Shown piece by piece: positions 18,109 through 26,093 of a stretch of 64,000 bases of DNA (its first letter is position 1; each line of letters starts with the position of its first letter). The stretch lies in assembly GCF_001583435.1 (NCBI RefSeq), contig NZ_CP013251.1:1943617-2007616 (forward strand), in the 5' to 3' direction. The notes beneath the pieces were generated by a model. That model saw nothing but the letters and a program-made list of their open reading frames with translations. It ran no database searches and was not told the DNA's origin. The position numbers and the translations under genes were made by a program. This DNA comes from Endozoicomonas montiporae CL-33. Its GTDB lineage: Bacteria; Pseudomonadota; Gammaproteobacteria; Pseudomonadales; Endozoicomonadaceae.

Positions 18109-19507
18109 GGGTGTGCTGCCTAATTAATGTACTGGAGGAAGGTTGTGTGTGACAGGGAATCCGTAACGGCTCATTTTTGACCAAAATGCATTCCAGGATC
18201 CGGATGTGCAAACCAGTGCCCTTAACGTCAGCAACATCGATGCTCCCTGCTCCTTCCAGCGCATTCCTGAACGGCACATTCTCTGTTTCACCAATGTTTT
18301 ACAGCCTGCTTCAGTCACTCCCGAACCTATCGGCAAGTTCTGCTCTCTCGCTTGCGGATAAATCATCTGATGCCAATGATTTTTGAAATACGTTCTGGCA
18401 CTGATTAACTTTTCCAGAGACGCAGTACGGTTGTTGCCTGGCTTTGCACTATCAAGCTCTTCCTGAAGTCTTTTGGCTGCACCCTTTTCATGTTTCAAGT
18501 CGTGTAGTTTCTGCTTCAACCATGCATGCCTCTCCTGTGATGCTTTTTTGCCGGGATAAAGAGCCTCAGCAGCCCCGGCAACATATTCAGAGACATGGTA
18601 AAAGTCCAGCACCTGCACGGTTGTAAAGGGCTCTAAAAAAGTCCAGTTATCCGCTGCTCCGTCAGCAATTCCCACATAAACTGCATCAGGATATCGCGCT
18701 TTAACCTTGTTGATTTCTCTTGAAAATCTGCTTTTAAAGGTTCCCTTGCCGTATTCTGGTGCCTCTGCACAATAGATGGTATGGAGCCGCTCCCCTTCGT
18801 CATCATAAAGGCTTATCGTGCCACACATGGCTTCACGATAGCCTTCGTAATAAAGAAGGTTGGCTCCATCAAGGCCGATGCCTATTGTTTTTACTGCCTT
18901 AGGCAAATCGGGTATGTCGTATGCCCATTTTTCTTCTTTTGCCTGAGCGATGCTTGCTACGACATCAGCCAGATCTCTAAGCGTCGAACGACTACTCTTG
19001 CGGCCATGGTTTTGTAGTAAGTCTTCTTCTACCTGGGGAGCAGCCATTTGTGCATATTTCCAACTGACGAGCCGGGCAAAAGCAGGAGTCGAGTTGACAA
19101 TGATTCGCGCATTCTGATCCAGGGGACAAAAGGTTTCACCACCCTGACTGCTTTGATATACATAGCGTGCCAACTTAACGGAACCCCATGAAGTTTCATA
19201 CACTTTGGGTTCTTTTTTGTGCTTGCTGCTCATGGTAATCCCGCCTACTTTTATAGGCGAACCATCGGTGTCCATGGCTTCAAGCTGTTTTTCTACCCCA
19301 AGCACGCCTGCTTCGTTGAGGCTACCCTGAAGAGCAGTCTCAAAGTCAAGCATTGAGTCACCATGCTGGATGGTAATCAGGATCTGCGTTTCGTTGTTTT
19401 CTGAAGAGATAACTTGAGCGGGCATATGGTGAAGGCTGTAAGATTTTCAATATCTTAAAATAGACAGAAAATGTTGTTTCTTCCTACATTAATTACCGCT
19501 TACACCC
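18109..19507. mobile_element. ISKra4-family insertion sequence, complete
   Basis: 1399 bp bounded by related ends starting GGGTGT, both sharing the block TAATTAATGTA about 12 nt in. It is flanked by a perfect 8-bp duplication TAATTAGT (18101-18108 and 19508-19515). The single transposase gene lies on the minus strand and is intact. Confidence 0.88.
18124..19425 (-). CDS. ISKra4-family transposase
   Basis: 433 residues. It has the family's central DDE-type core: the first Asp in GIGLDGANLLYY, the second in YVGIADGAADNW, and the Glu in IGSGVTEAGCKTLVKQRM. VLDFYHVSEYVAGAAEAL and CRSGMRW are typical of this group. Complete. It differs in sequence from the ISKra4-type transposase at the right edge of the window. 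Confidence 0.9.
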   Translation of the reverse strand: MPAQVISSENNETQILITIQHGDSMLDFETALQGSLNEAGVLGVEKQLEAMDTDGSPIKVGGITMSSKHKKEPKVYETSWGSVKLARYVYQSSQGGETFCPLDQNARIIVNSTPAFARLVSWKYAQMAAPQVEEDLLQNHGRKSSRSTLRDLADVVASIAQAKEEKWAYDIPDLPKAVKTIGIGLDGANLLYYEGYREAMCGTISLYDDEGERLHTIYCAEAPEYGKGTFKSRFSREINKVKARYPDAVYVGIADGAADNWTFLEPFTTVQVLDFYHVSEYVAGAAEALYPGKKASQERHAWLKQKLHDLKHEKGAAKRLQEELDSAKPGNNRTASLEKLISARTYFKNHWHQMIYPQAREQNLPIGSGVTEAGCKTLVKQRMCRSGMRWKEQGASMLLTLRALVCTSGSWNAFWSKMSRYGFPVTHNLPPVH

Positions 19508-19922
19508 TAATTAGTGGAATGCTGTATAATCCTGATGCAGAAGGACTGCCTGAAGATAGATTGTTTGCGAAGAAACTTTGCCATCAAATCAATACTAACT
19601 TTGACAATAAAGAGAAAAATCTTTTAATTCAGAAGCTTTTTTCAAAAGCGGATGTAACTACACAATTAAATGGTAATTTTTGTTGCGATTACGGATACAA
19701 CATTGAAGTAGGTAAAAACTTTTACATGAACTTTAATGGAGTAATCCTAGATTGCAGCAAGGTTACTATTGGTGATTATGTGATGATAGGTCCCAATGTG
19801 ACTATTTGTACAGCGGGTCATCCAATAGATGCTAACACTCGCTATACATATTATGGTGGACCCCACTGTCAAGACAGTAAACCAACAAATTTAAGTTAAG
19901 TCCTGGCAGTGGTCCAAAGCCC

Positions 19923-20756
19923 TCATGCAAAGTGAATTGCCTTAGGCGTTTTATAACTCAACGACTGGTGTAATCGTTCAGTGTTGTAAAACTCAAAGTA
20001 TTCATCCAGCCCAGTATAAAGCTCTGGAACAGTCTGAAATTCATGCGTGTACAGCCATTCATGTTTGACGGAGCGCCACAGCCTCTCGACAAAAATGTTA
20101 TCCAGTGCTCGCCCTTTCCCGTCCATGCTGATACGTATTTCCCGTTCCTGAAGAGGTGCCAGAAAATCATTACTGGTAAACTGACACCCTTGGTCAGTGT
20201 TGAATATATCAGGTTCACCTTGTTCCAAAGCTCGACCCAGCGCATGAATACAGAAGTCTGCATCCAGTGTGTTCGACAGCTCCCAGCTGACCACGTAACG
20301 GCTGTACCAGTCAATAATGGCAACCAGATACATAAACCCCTGAGGCATCGGGCAGTACGTAATATCAGTACTCCAGACCTGATTGGGTCTCACAATATCA
20401 ACGCCGTTCAACAAGTACGGGTAAACCTTATGCTCTTTGTTTCTCAGGCTTGTGCCCGGTTTTGGTCCGACAGCCTGTATGCCCATCAGCCTCATAAGTC
20501 GCTGTATACGCTTCCTGTTGACCGGAAAGCCCTGCTCATTCAGCCATGCAGTTATCTTACGACTGCCGTAAAACGGTGTACGTGTATACTGCTCATCAAT
20601 GAGCCTCATCAGATTCAGATTCTCAGGGCTTTCCAAAGCTGGAGAAGCTTGGTAATACCAGCTTGACCTGCTTAACCCAACCAGTTCACATTGGCGCTGA
20701 ATGCTGATCTTCGAGTGATCCGGGTCTATGCATCTCCGTTTGTCATCAATGGACAT
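19923..20756 (-). CDS. IS3 transposase OrfB (integrase catalytic domain)
   Basis: 277 residues. HTH_21-like start (RQCELVGLSRSSWYYQ), then the rve core with DDE residues in VWSTDITY, FNTDQGCQFTS and the Glu of NIFVERLWRSVKHEW. The start overlaps the orfA end, and an A9 run (20763-20771, T9 on the plus strand) lies just upstream, allowing -1 frameshifting to make the OrfAB fusion as in other IS3 elements. Confidence 0.93.
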   Translation of the reverse strand: MSIDDKRRCIDPDHSKISIQRQCELVGLSRSSWYYQASPALESPENLNLMRLIDEQYTRTPFYGSRKITAWLNEQGFPVNRKRIQRLMRLMGIQAVGPKPGTSLRNKEHKVYPYLLNGVDIVRPNQVWSTDITYCPMPQGFMYLVAIIDWYSRYVVSWELSNTLDADFCIHALGRALEQGEPDIFNTDQGCQFTSNDFLAPLQEREIRISMDGKGRALDNIFVERLWRSVKHEWLYTHEFQTVPELYTGLDEYFEFYNTERLHQSLSYKTPKAIHFA

Positions 20757-21030
20757 TGCCAGATTTTTTTTTCAACCAGTCCAGCTCCATTTTAAGCCGT
20801 CCGATCTCCTGATACAGGGGGGCAGTGAGCGCATCTGGATCTACCTCTGGCCGTGCCCTGCCGAAGACTTCTGGAACCCCCTGGAGTAGCTGTCGCTTCC
20901 ACTGGCTAACCTGAACGGCTGCAACTTCGTGTTCGCTTGCCAGCTGGTTTATGGTCTTTTCGCCCTTGTAGGCTTCGAGTGCTACCTGTGCCTTAAATTC
21001 GGGCTTATGTCGTTTTCTTTTTGCTGTCAT
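20746..21030 (-). CDS. IS3 transposase OrfA (HTH protein)
   Basis: 94 residues from ATG 21030, chosen because GGAGGG sits about 6 nt upstream; the frame opens 7 codons earlier without an SD. HTH_Tnp_1 fold: KRKRHKPEFKAQVALEAYKG, then ASEHEVAAVQVSQWKRQL, and a C-terminal leucine zipper-like GRLKMELDWLKKK that ends at the slippery A9. Confidence 0.9.
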   Translation of the reverse strand: MTAKRKRHKPEFKAQVALEAYKGEKTINQLASEHEVAAVQVSQWKRQLLQGVPEVFGRARPEVDPDALTAPLYQEIGRLKMELDWLKKKSGNVH

Positions 21031-21106
21031 GATTCCCTCCTGCAGGGTCATCTTACAGCCAGAAAACTTAACTTAGCTACCTGTCCAGTTTATGGGGTCC
21101 ATCATA

Positions 21107-21606
21107 TACCAAAGCCAGCGTTGGTTCGATTTATCATGAACATACGACCACTGCTCATCTAGCTCAGCCTCTTGGCAGACAAGCCCTAAATGAATAATTG
21201 CATCTGACTTGAGATCAATAGTTTGAATATTTGGGTTGACCTTTACCAGACCGCTTTCTTTTTTTTTAGAGTCTTTATTACTGTTGTCTTGCTTATTCCG
21301 AGTACTTTACTTGTATCCCTGATTCCGCTGCCATTTATTGCCATATCGATGATTTTTTCTTTAACGCCAGGCTCACAGGCCTTGTAGCGATATTCAAGCA
21401 TGAAGGTTTTGATTTCACATTTGTCATTACAGCAATAGTATCGTGGAACATCATGAGTGCTGTATCCGAAAGGCCGAACTTGGTTACTGCCACATGTTGT
21501 ACAGAGGACTTGCGTAAGGCACATTTTTAAACCGCATTTTTCAAAGTTGCCGAATGTCGTATTTTAGCAGACAGGGCTAGAATCACAGAACTGTGCCACT
21601 ACCCAC
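21107..21606 (-). mobile_element. IS1-family remnant, insB truncated by IS3 copy 1
   Basis: insA is whole (21243-21524). The start of insB reads on from about 21240 down to 21107 as VNPNIQTIDLK...DEQWSYVHDKSNQRWLWY and is cut there by the IS3 end. The right boundary near 21606 is estimated and its end sequence is uncertain. Confidence 0.75.
21243..21524 (-). CDS. IS1-family InsA protein
   Basis: 93 residues. An N-terminal zinc-ribbon-like part with CxxC pairs (CTTCGSNQV and YYCCNDKC), followed by the HTH region GIRDTSKVLGISKTTVIKTLKKK. In IS1 the InsA protein represses and, by frameshift, fuses with InsB. The final KKKK region is the expected slippery site (A-rich). Because insB is cut, no active transposase can be made from this copy. 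Confidence 0.85.
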   Translation of the reverse strand: MCLTQVLCTTCGSNQVRPFGYSTHDVPRYYCCNDKCEIKTFMLEYRYKACEPGVKEKIIDMAINGSGIRDTSKVLGISKTTVIKTLKKKKAVW

Positions 21607-22144
21607 GCACTCTTCCAAAAAAATCTTGAAATAGAAGAAGCCGGAAAACAGAATAAAGATGATGTTCATTCTACAATCTGCTAAAGTCAGCGCAATTTTT
21701 ATACTTTGATGTAAATAGTTATGAATAAATTAACTGTAAACAACTACAAGGAAGATAAATTTTATCCAAAAGTAGTTGAAGCCGTTGAAAATTGTCTCAA
21801 AAGGAAAAAGTACATAACACCAATTAATGTGTTTGTTTCAATGGAGCTGCTAGATAAAAATGAGTTTAACAGGTGGAAGAGTGGCTCTGTTCCTTATTTA
21901 GAAAAAGTTATAAAGTGTAATTTAAGTAAGGCATCACGAATCTTACGTTTAATCGGTTTTCATTGTCATGATTTAAACATGAAACCATCAAATACTGCAT
22001 ATAAAGGTAAACATGGTTTTCTTCGATTTACCAAAACTGGAGAGCACAGGCTGGAAGAGGTTTATTCTCGCAGTATGGTGGACCCCACTGTCAAGACAGT
22101 AAACCAACAAATTTAAGTTAAGTCCTGGCAGTGGTCCAAAGCCC

Positions 22145-22976
22145 TCATGCAAAGTGAATTGCCTTAGGCGTTTTATAACTCAACGACTGGTGTAATCGTT
22201 CAGTGTTGTAAAACTCAAAGTATTCATCCAGCCCAGTAAAGCTCTGGAACAGTCTGAAATTCATGCGTGTACAGCCATTCATGTTTGACGGAGCGCCACA
22301 GCCTCTCGACAAAAATGTTATCCAGTGCTCGCCCTTTCCCGTCCATGCTGATACGTATTTCCCGTTCCTGAAGAGGTGCCAGAAAATCATTACTGGTAAA
22401 CTGACACCCTTGGTCAGTGTTGAATATATCAGGTTCACCTTGTTCCAAAGCTCGACCCAGCGCATGAATACAGAAGTCTGCATCCAGTGTGTTCGACAGC
22501 TCCCAGCTGACCACGTAACGGCTGTACCAGTCAATAATGGCAACCAGATACATAAACCCCTGAGGCATCGGGCAGTACGTAATATCAGTACTCCAGACCT
22601 GATTGGGTCTCACAATATCAACGCCGTTCAACAAGTACGGGTAAACCTTATGCTCTTTGTTTCTCAGGCTTGTGCCCGGTTTTGGTCCGACAGCCTGTAT
22701 GCCCATCAGCCTCATAAGTCGCTGTATACGCTTCCTGTTGACCGGAAAGCCCTGCTCATTCAGCCATGCAGTTATCTTACGACTGCCGTAAAACGGTGTA
22801 CGTGTATACTGCTCATCAATGAGCCTCATCAGATTCAGATTCTCAGGGCTTTCCAAAGCTGGAGAAGCTTGGTAATACCAGCTTGACCTGCTTAACCCAA
22901 CCAGTTCACATTGGCGCTGAATGCTGATCTTCGAGTGATCCGGGTCTATGCATCTCCGTTTGTCATCAATGGACAT
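22145..22976 (-). pseudogene. IS3 OrfB, frameshifted copy
   Basis: Same as OrfB of copy 1 except that two bases (TA) are missing near 22237, in the segment equivalent to 20017-20018 of copy 1. The frame changes after VPELY, so the protein ends at 250 residues and loses its last 30 or so, after the DDE Glu. This copy is probably inactive unless supplied in trans by copy 1. Confidence 0.88.
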
Positions 22977-23250
22977 TGCCAGATTTTTTTTTCAACCAGT
23001 CCAGCTCCATTTTAAGCCGTCCGATCTCCTGATACAGGGGGGCAGTGAGCACATCTGGATCTACCTCTGGCCGTGCCCTGCCGAAGACTTCTGGAACCCC
23101 CTGGAGTAGCTGTCGCTTCCACTGGCTAACCTGAACGGCTGCAACTTCGTGTTCGCTTGCCAGCTGGTTTATGGTCTTTTCGCCCTTGTAGGCTTCGAGT
23201 GCTACCTGTGCCTTAAATTCGGGCTTATGTCGTTTTCTTTTTGCTGTCAT
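22966..23250 (-). CDS. IS3 transposase OrfA, copy 2
   Basis: 94 residues, identical to copy 1 OrfA except Ala to Val (GCG to GTG codon) in DPDxLTAPL. Start ATG 23250 with the same GGAGGG SD. It ends at the same A9 slippery run. Confidence 0.88.
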   Translation of the reverse strand: MTAKRKRHKPEFKAQVALEAYKGEKTINQLASEHEVAAVQVSQWKRQLLQGVPEVFGRARPEVDPDVLTAPLYQEIGRLKMELDWLKKKSGNVH

Positions 23251-23354
23251 GATTCCCTCCTGCAGGGTCATCTTACAGCCAGAAAACTTAACTTAGCTAC
23301 CTGTCCAGTTTATGGGGTCCATCATACAGTTTTGTATCTACACGGAAAGAGTAG

Positions 23355-23415
23355 TCCTAACAAATGGTTCCAAGGGACCGCGCCTGCGGTGGCGCCCTTG
23401 AATCAGGCGTTAGCC
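23355..23415 (+). other. attC site 2 (integron cassette recombination site)
   Basis: 61 bp from TCCTAAC to GTTAGCC. Between the cores, CCAAGGG pairs with CCCTTG, with an extra unpaired base on one side, and the inner arms (GCGCC, GGCGC) form the stem of the folded bottom strand. The end AATCAGGCGTTAGCC is classical. The upstream cassette gene stops at its first base. Plus orientation, matching the cassette gene. Confidence 0.88.
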
Positions 23416-23458
23416 ACATATATAGAAGCTGTTGCTTACCACATATCAAATGTTATTT

Positions 23459-24235
23459 TTAATACATGGTTCCTTCACTTTCAAATTTAAATTTTGCTTT
23501 ACTACTTAACTTGTTTTTAAATCTAGAATAACAAATTCTCAAGAGTTCTTTGGCATCCATATTTTTTGGATTTTTTTCAAGAACCTTTATTGCACTTGAA
23601 TAGGCATTGTTAACACTTTGTTCTGTAATATTATCATCCGACGTTGAAGAAAAATATCTTGAAAAATATAAAACTGATGCCTCATAATTATGTGATAAAA
23701 AGCTGCTAAAGGCAATTTCATAAAGAATTGTATTATAATTATTTATAGTGAAATTGTTTTGATAGATATTTAAAAACTTTTCAGCTACTTTAATAGCAGC
23801 TTCCAGGTTACGAAGATTTCTAAAAGCAACAGCTTTTAATAAATAGCTATAGCCGTTATCGACTCCTTCAGGTAAACTGGCATGTATTAAAACTTGTTGC
23901 CAACTGGCAAAGTTTTTATATTCACGTGCCTGCTTTAAAAGATCTTTGCCCTCTTTGTACCAATCACTACTTTGTTGTTCATAAGTATTTAAGGAAGAAA
24001 GTAAGCTTATCATTGATATCGTTCCTGCATCAACAATACTAGGGAGAGTGAAGGGCGAGTAAAAGCTGTTTGAAGTTGGGGCTATTGGCATTTTGCAGTT
24101 AGGACAGTGACTACATGCTTCAGTGATTTCTTTACCGCAGTATGAACAATTCGCTGCATTCACGCTCTGAACGGTTAAGCCTGATAAAATGAACAGAACA
24201 GTGTAAAAACACAAAGCATAATTGAAATTGCACAT
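23459..24235 (-). CDS. Secreted zinc-ribbon/TPR-like cassette protein
   Basis: 258 residues, AT-rich. N-terminal signal peptide-like segment to about residue 28 (ending VNAA), then a double zinc-ribbon CxxC pattern (CSYCGKE, CSHCPNCK) and a helical repeat-like C-terminal region. It lies between attC 2 and the broken attC 3 but on the opposite strand to the attC polarity, so it must use its own promoter. Function unknown. Confidence 0.65.
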   Translation of the reverse strand: MCNFNYALCFYTVLFILSGLTVQSVNAANCSYCGKEITEACSHCPNCKMPIAPTSNSFYSPFTLPSIVDAGTISMISLLSSLNTYEQQSSDWYKEGKDLLKQAREYKNFASWQQVLIHASLPEGVDNGYSYLLKAVAFRNLRNLEAAIKVAEKFLNIYQNNFTINNYNTILYEIAFSSFLSHNYEASVLYFSRYFSSTSDDNITEQSVNNAYSSAIKVLEKNPKNMDAKELLRICYSRFKNKLSSKAKFKFESEGTMY

Positions 24236-24290
24236 GTTAATTTTTTATACCAAGCTGCCATGTAATGAACACATCATAGCCCTGAATAGG

Positions 24291-24332
24291 CGGCTAAAAA
24301 AGTTTTCCAGCGGACGCGCCTTCGGCACGCCA
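24291..24332 (+). other. attC 3 remnant, 3' end removed
   Basis: Starts CGGCTAAA (degenerate left core), then GGACGCGCC TTCG GCACGCC forms the attC-type stem. The expected right core GTTR is absent because the 205-bp MITE starts at 24337. The sequence before it (TTCCAGC) fits an attC left arm. It is a broken site. Confidence 0.55.
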
Positions 24333-24336
24333 CTAG

Positions 24337-24541
24337 GAGCCTGTCCGAGAATAGTCTGCCCTACCGGCAACTGCTCCTGCGTTGCTCTAGCTCCGGCATC
24401 CATGCCGTCGTGTGGTCGTAGTAAGTTGGTCTAAAAATCCGATTTTGTTCCTCAAATAGCTCGCTATTCTCCTCTCAAAACCGAATTTTTATCTTCAATT
24501 TTCTACGATCCTCGCTACGGGCGCTATTCTCGGTCAGCCTC
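24337..24541. mobile_element. 205-bp MITE, copy B (inverted relative to copy A)
   Basis: Same length and about 85 % like copy A when reverse complemented. Left flank CTAG, right flank CCAG, so the duplication has one mismatch. It cuts into attC 3. No coding capacity. Confidence 0.78.
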
Positions 24542-24576
24542 CCAGTATTTACCGGTGGATAATCGCAGTCAGCAAT

Positions 24577-24612
24577 TATACCAATTCATGTTTAGAAGAC
24601 GGAATTTGTATA
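24577..24612. repeat. Degenerate end of the TACCAATTCC MITE family
   Basis: ATGTTTAGAAGACGGAATT then TGTATA is the reverse complement of the end of the MITE at 15364. Only this end and a short TATACCAATTC remain, making a 36-nt imperfect palindrome. It marks the right edge of the mobile region, 20 nt before napF ends. Confidence 0.55.
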
Positions 24613-24631
24613 ACCTGGCAGTTGGCGGTCA

Positions 24632-25153
24632 TTAACGGCTATGCAATGTGATGGCTTTGTCGTAACAGTCCAGCGAGCATTCACCGCAGCCGGTACACAG
24701 GGCTTCATCAATCTGTATACGGTTGTTTTGAATCTCAATGGCGTCTTCTTCACAAGCATCAATGCAGAAGTCACAGGGCTGGTTCAGGGCGAGCTGACAG
24801 TGACCACTGACCCTGGCGATGGCTTGTATACGACGGCCGTTTTCTTTGTCCAGGGCACCGGTCGGGCACTGATCAACGCACAGGTTGCAGAAGGTACAGC
24901 TACCATAATCCAGTGACAATACCGGCAGGTTTTCCAGTACCGGGTGTTTTTCTTCAGAACGGCGAATCACCCGTTGTGGGCAGGCATCGATACACTGATC
25001 ACAACGGTTACACAGCGCCAGAAAGCTTGGGTTGTCCAGCGCCCAGGGCGGGCGCGGGTAGATCGATTCAGGCAATTCAACCGGTTTGGGTTTTACCAGT
25101 CGCCGAAACAGTGCGCGGCGATTGGGGGACTCAAGCTCTTCATGGGCATTCAT
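24632..25153 (-). CDS. napF: NapF-like ferredoxin-type protein
   Basis: 173 residues with four 4Fe-4S type cysteine groups: CNRCDQCIDACP, CTFCNLCVDQCP, CDFCIDACEEDA and CTGCGECSLDCY. It is cytoplasmic (no signal). NapF normally helps load FeS clusters of periplasmic nitrate reductase, but no nap genes are seen here; it sits behind a TorD/DmsD-type chaperone in the DMSO reductase island. It probably supports maturation of DmsA or a related oxidoreductase. The start is ATG. Confidence 0.85.
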   Translation of the reverse strand: MNAHEELESPNRRALFRRLVKPKPVELPESIYPRPPWALDNPSFLALCNRCDQCIDACPQRVIRRSEEKHPVLENLPVLSLDYGSCTFCNLCVDQCPTGALDKENGRRIQAIARVSGHCQLALNQPCDFCIDACEEDAIEIQNNRIQIDEALCTGCGECSLDCYDKAITLHSR

Positions 25154-25206
25154 CGATCTAACCCTTCCAAAGTTCAGCAGTCGTTAAATAGTGTTTAAGC
25201 AACTGT

Positions 25207-25872
25207 TCAGCGGTACAGTCTGGCGATACGGAACTCGGCTTCCGTCAGTGTCGCCAGTTGCTCCAGACTGCCTTTTGCCAGCAGGCTGATGCCACGGTAT
25301 ACATCGGTTTGTGCATTGTCGTACAGGATGTCCAGAAAATGCGGAGCCCATGTCAGCACATGTTCACTGAGGAAATCTTTTAATACCGCGCGCTGGGTGT
25401 CCAGACAGGCGCTGTCGGTTTCTGTTTCCACCATTTTGGCTAAACGTTCGGCCATAAACGCAAACATCAGTCCAAGGTGGTCTTCCGGTTCCCGTGTGCC
25501 TGTGTCTATTTCAACACCGCATTCCCGATAAAACTGTTTGACGGCCAGAGTCGGTTCTCCACACAGTGTCTGCTCTTCGGTCAGATACACTGAAGCCCAG
25601 GGCGCTGCTTTCAGCTCTGCGGGGCCGACGAACAGTTCGGCGTAGTCTGCTTTTATATGTTTAACCGTGGCTTCATTCAGGCTCTGTAAGCCTTGAGCAA
25701 TCAGCGCCAGACCTTTGTCGATATCATTCTCTGGTACGCCGTCCTGCCCATGCTCGGCCAGTTGCTTCAGCTGTTCCAGAAACCCTGCGTCAGGTGACTG
25801 ATGCAGGCACTGGTAGAGCAGCTGACAGGAAAATTGAAAATCCGCCAGAATCGTTCGGGCTTCGTTGGTCAT
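25207..25872 (-). CDS. TorD/DmsD-family chaperone
   Basis: 221 residues. Cytoplasmic chaperone that binds the twin-arginine signal of a molybdoenzyme and holds it until cofactor is loaded. The family block EPEDHLGLMFAFMAERLA fits the E-x-DH motif of TorD/DmsD. The NapF and MoCo genes beside it and dmsA 3.5 kb away indicate DmsA as its partner (inference). It lies 221 nt downstream of moaA and 53 nt before napF, so napF is likely cotranscribed. dmsD-like but closeness to TorD cannot be judged by eye. Confidence 0.85.
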   Translation of the reverse strand: MTNEARTILADFQFSCQLLYQCLHQSPDAGFLEQLKQLAEHGQDGVPENDIDKGLALIAQGLQSLNEATVKHIKADYAELFVGPAELKAAPWASVYLTEEQTLCGEPTLAVKQFYRECGVEIDTGTREPEDHLGLMFAFMAERLAKMVETETDSACLDTQRAVLKDFLSEHVLTWAPHFLDILYDNAQTDVYRGISLLAKGSLEQLATLTEAEFRIARLYR

Positions 25873-26018
25873 GATGATGTCTCGTCAAACAAAGAGTGAA
25901 ATAGCAGGCTCTGTGAAAGAAATAATCCCATTTCGGGACAGGGAAGTCTCTTGGGGCTTTTCCGATAGCGGTTTCGTCTTCAGCACAGTGCTCAGTGGAG
26001 AATGTTCCGGTGAGAATG

Positions 26019-26038
26019 CTCCGGGAAGGCTCCCGGAG
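26019..26038 (-). terminator. Hairpin between moaA and the TorD-family gene
   Basis: Perfect 8-bp stem CTCCGGGA / TCCCGGAG around a 4-nt loop. No T-run on the minus strand, so it may act as a weak terminator or RNA stabiliser. Confidence 0.4.
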
Positions 26039-26093
26039 AAAGTGCGAGTATGGTCAGATTGAAAACTGAGGGGCGCTATTTTCGGAATGCCTC

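Larger units (their letters stand above)
18070..19851 (+). pseudogene. Sugar O-acetyltransferase (Maa/LacA-like), split by ISKra4 and truncated by IS3
   Basis: Deleting the element 18109-19507 and one 8-bp duplication joins 18070-18108 to 19516 in frame: MLELSNREKSLIS then GMLYNPDAEGL, the N-terminal Mac domain of maltose/galactoside acetyltransferases. Left-handed beta-helix hexapeptides follow (VTIGDYVMIGPNVTI) with the catalytic His in the block TAGHP. The frame is cut after residue 125 by the IS3 copy at 19852, so the gene's last third is gone. The AT-rich composition fits the cassette region. Confidence 0.85.
19852..21106. mobile_element. IS3-family element, copy 1 (no matching target duplication)
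   Basis: 1255 bp with ends containing TGGACCCCA and its inverse. It carries orfA and orfB on the minus strand, both intact. The left flank is an acetyltransferase gene and the right flank an IS1 insB gene. The 3-nt flanks (TAT, TAC) do not match, so this copy marks a deletion or recombination junction rather than a simple insertion. Confidence 0.9.
22074..23326. mobile_element. IS3-family element, copy 2, with CAG duplication
   Basis: 1253 bp, almost identical to copy 1 (one seen substitution at 23051, and a 2-nt deletion near 22237). Target duplication CAG at 22071-22073 and 23327-23329. Ends TATGGTGGACC and GGTCCATCATA. Confidence 0.92.
21721..23354 (+). pseudogene. Integron cassette gene split by IS3 copy 2
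   Basis: A 125-residue protein of unknown function is restored when 22074-23326 and one CAG duplication are removed. The coding part 21721-22073 joins 23330-23354: ...EEVYSRS then FVSTRKE and TAG. It starts MNKLTVNNYKEDKFYPKVVE. The stop codon directly abuts attC 2, exactly where a cassette gene should end. The sequence is AT-rich and helical (KSGSVPYLEKVIKCNLSKAS). No domain recognised. In the interrupted form the ORF runs into the IS and ends at 22116. Confidence 0.85.

Noticed and set aside
20043..20666. Plus-strand frames opposite the IS3 orfB copies
   Set aside because: They occur identically in both IS copies and code for nothing recognisable; orfB on the minus strand is certain.
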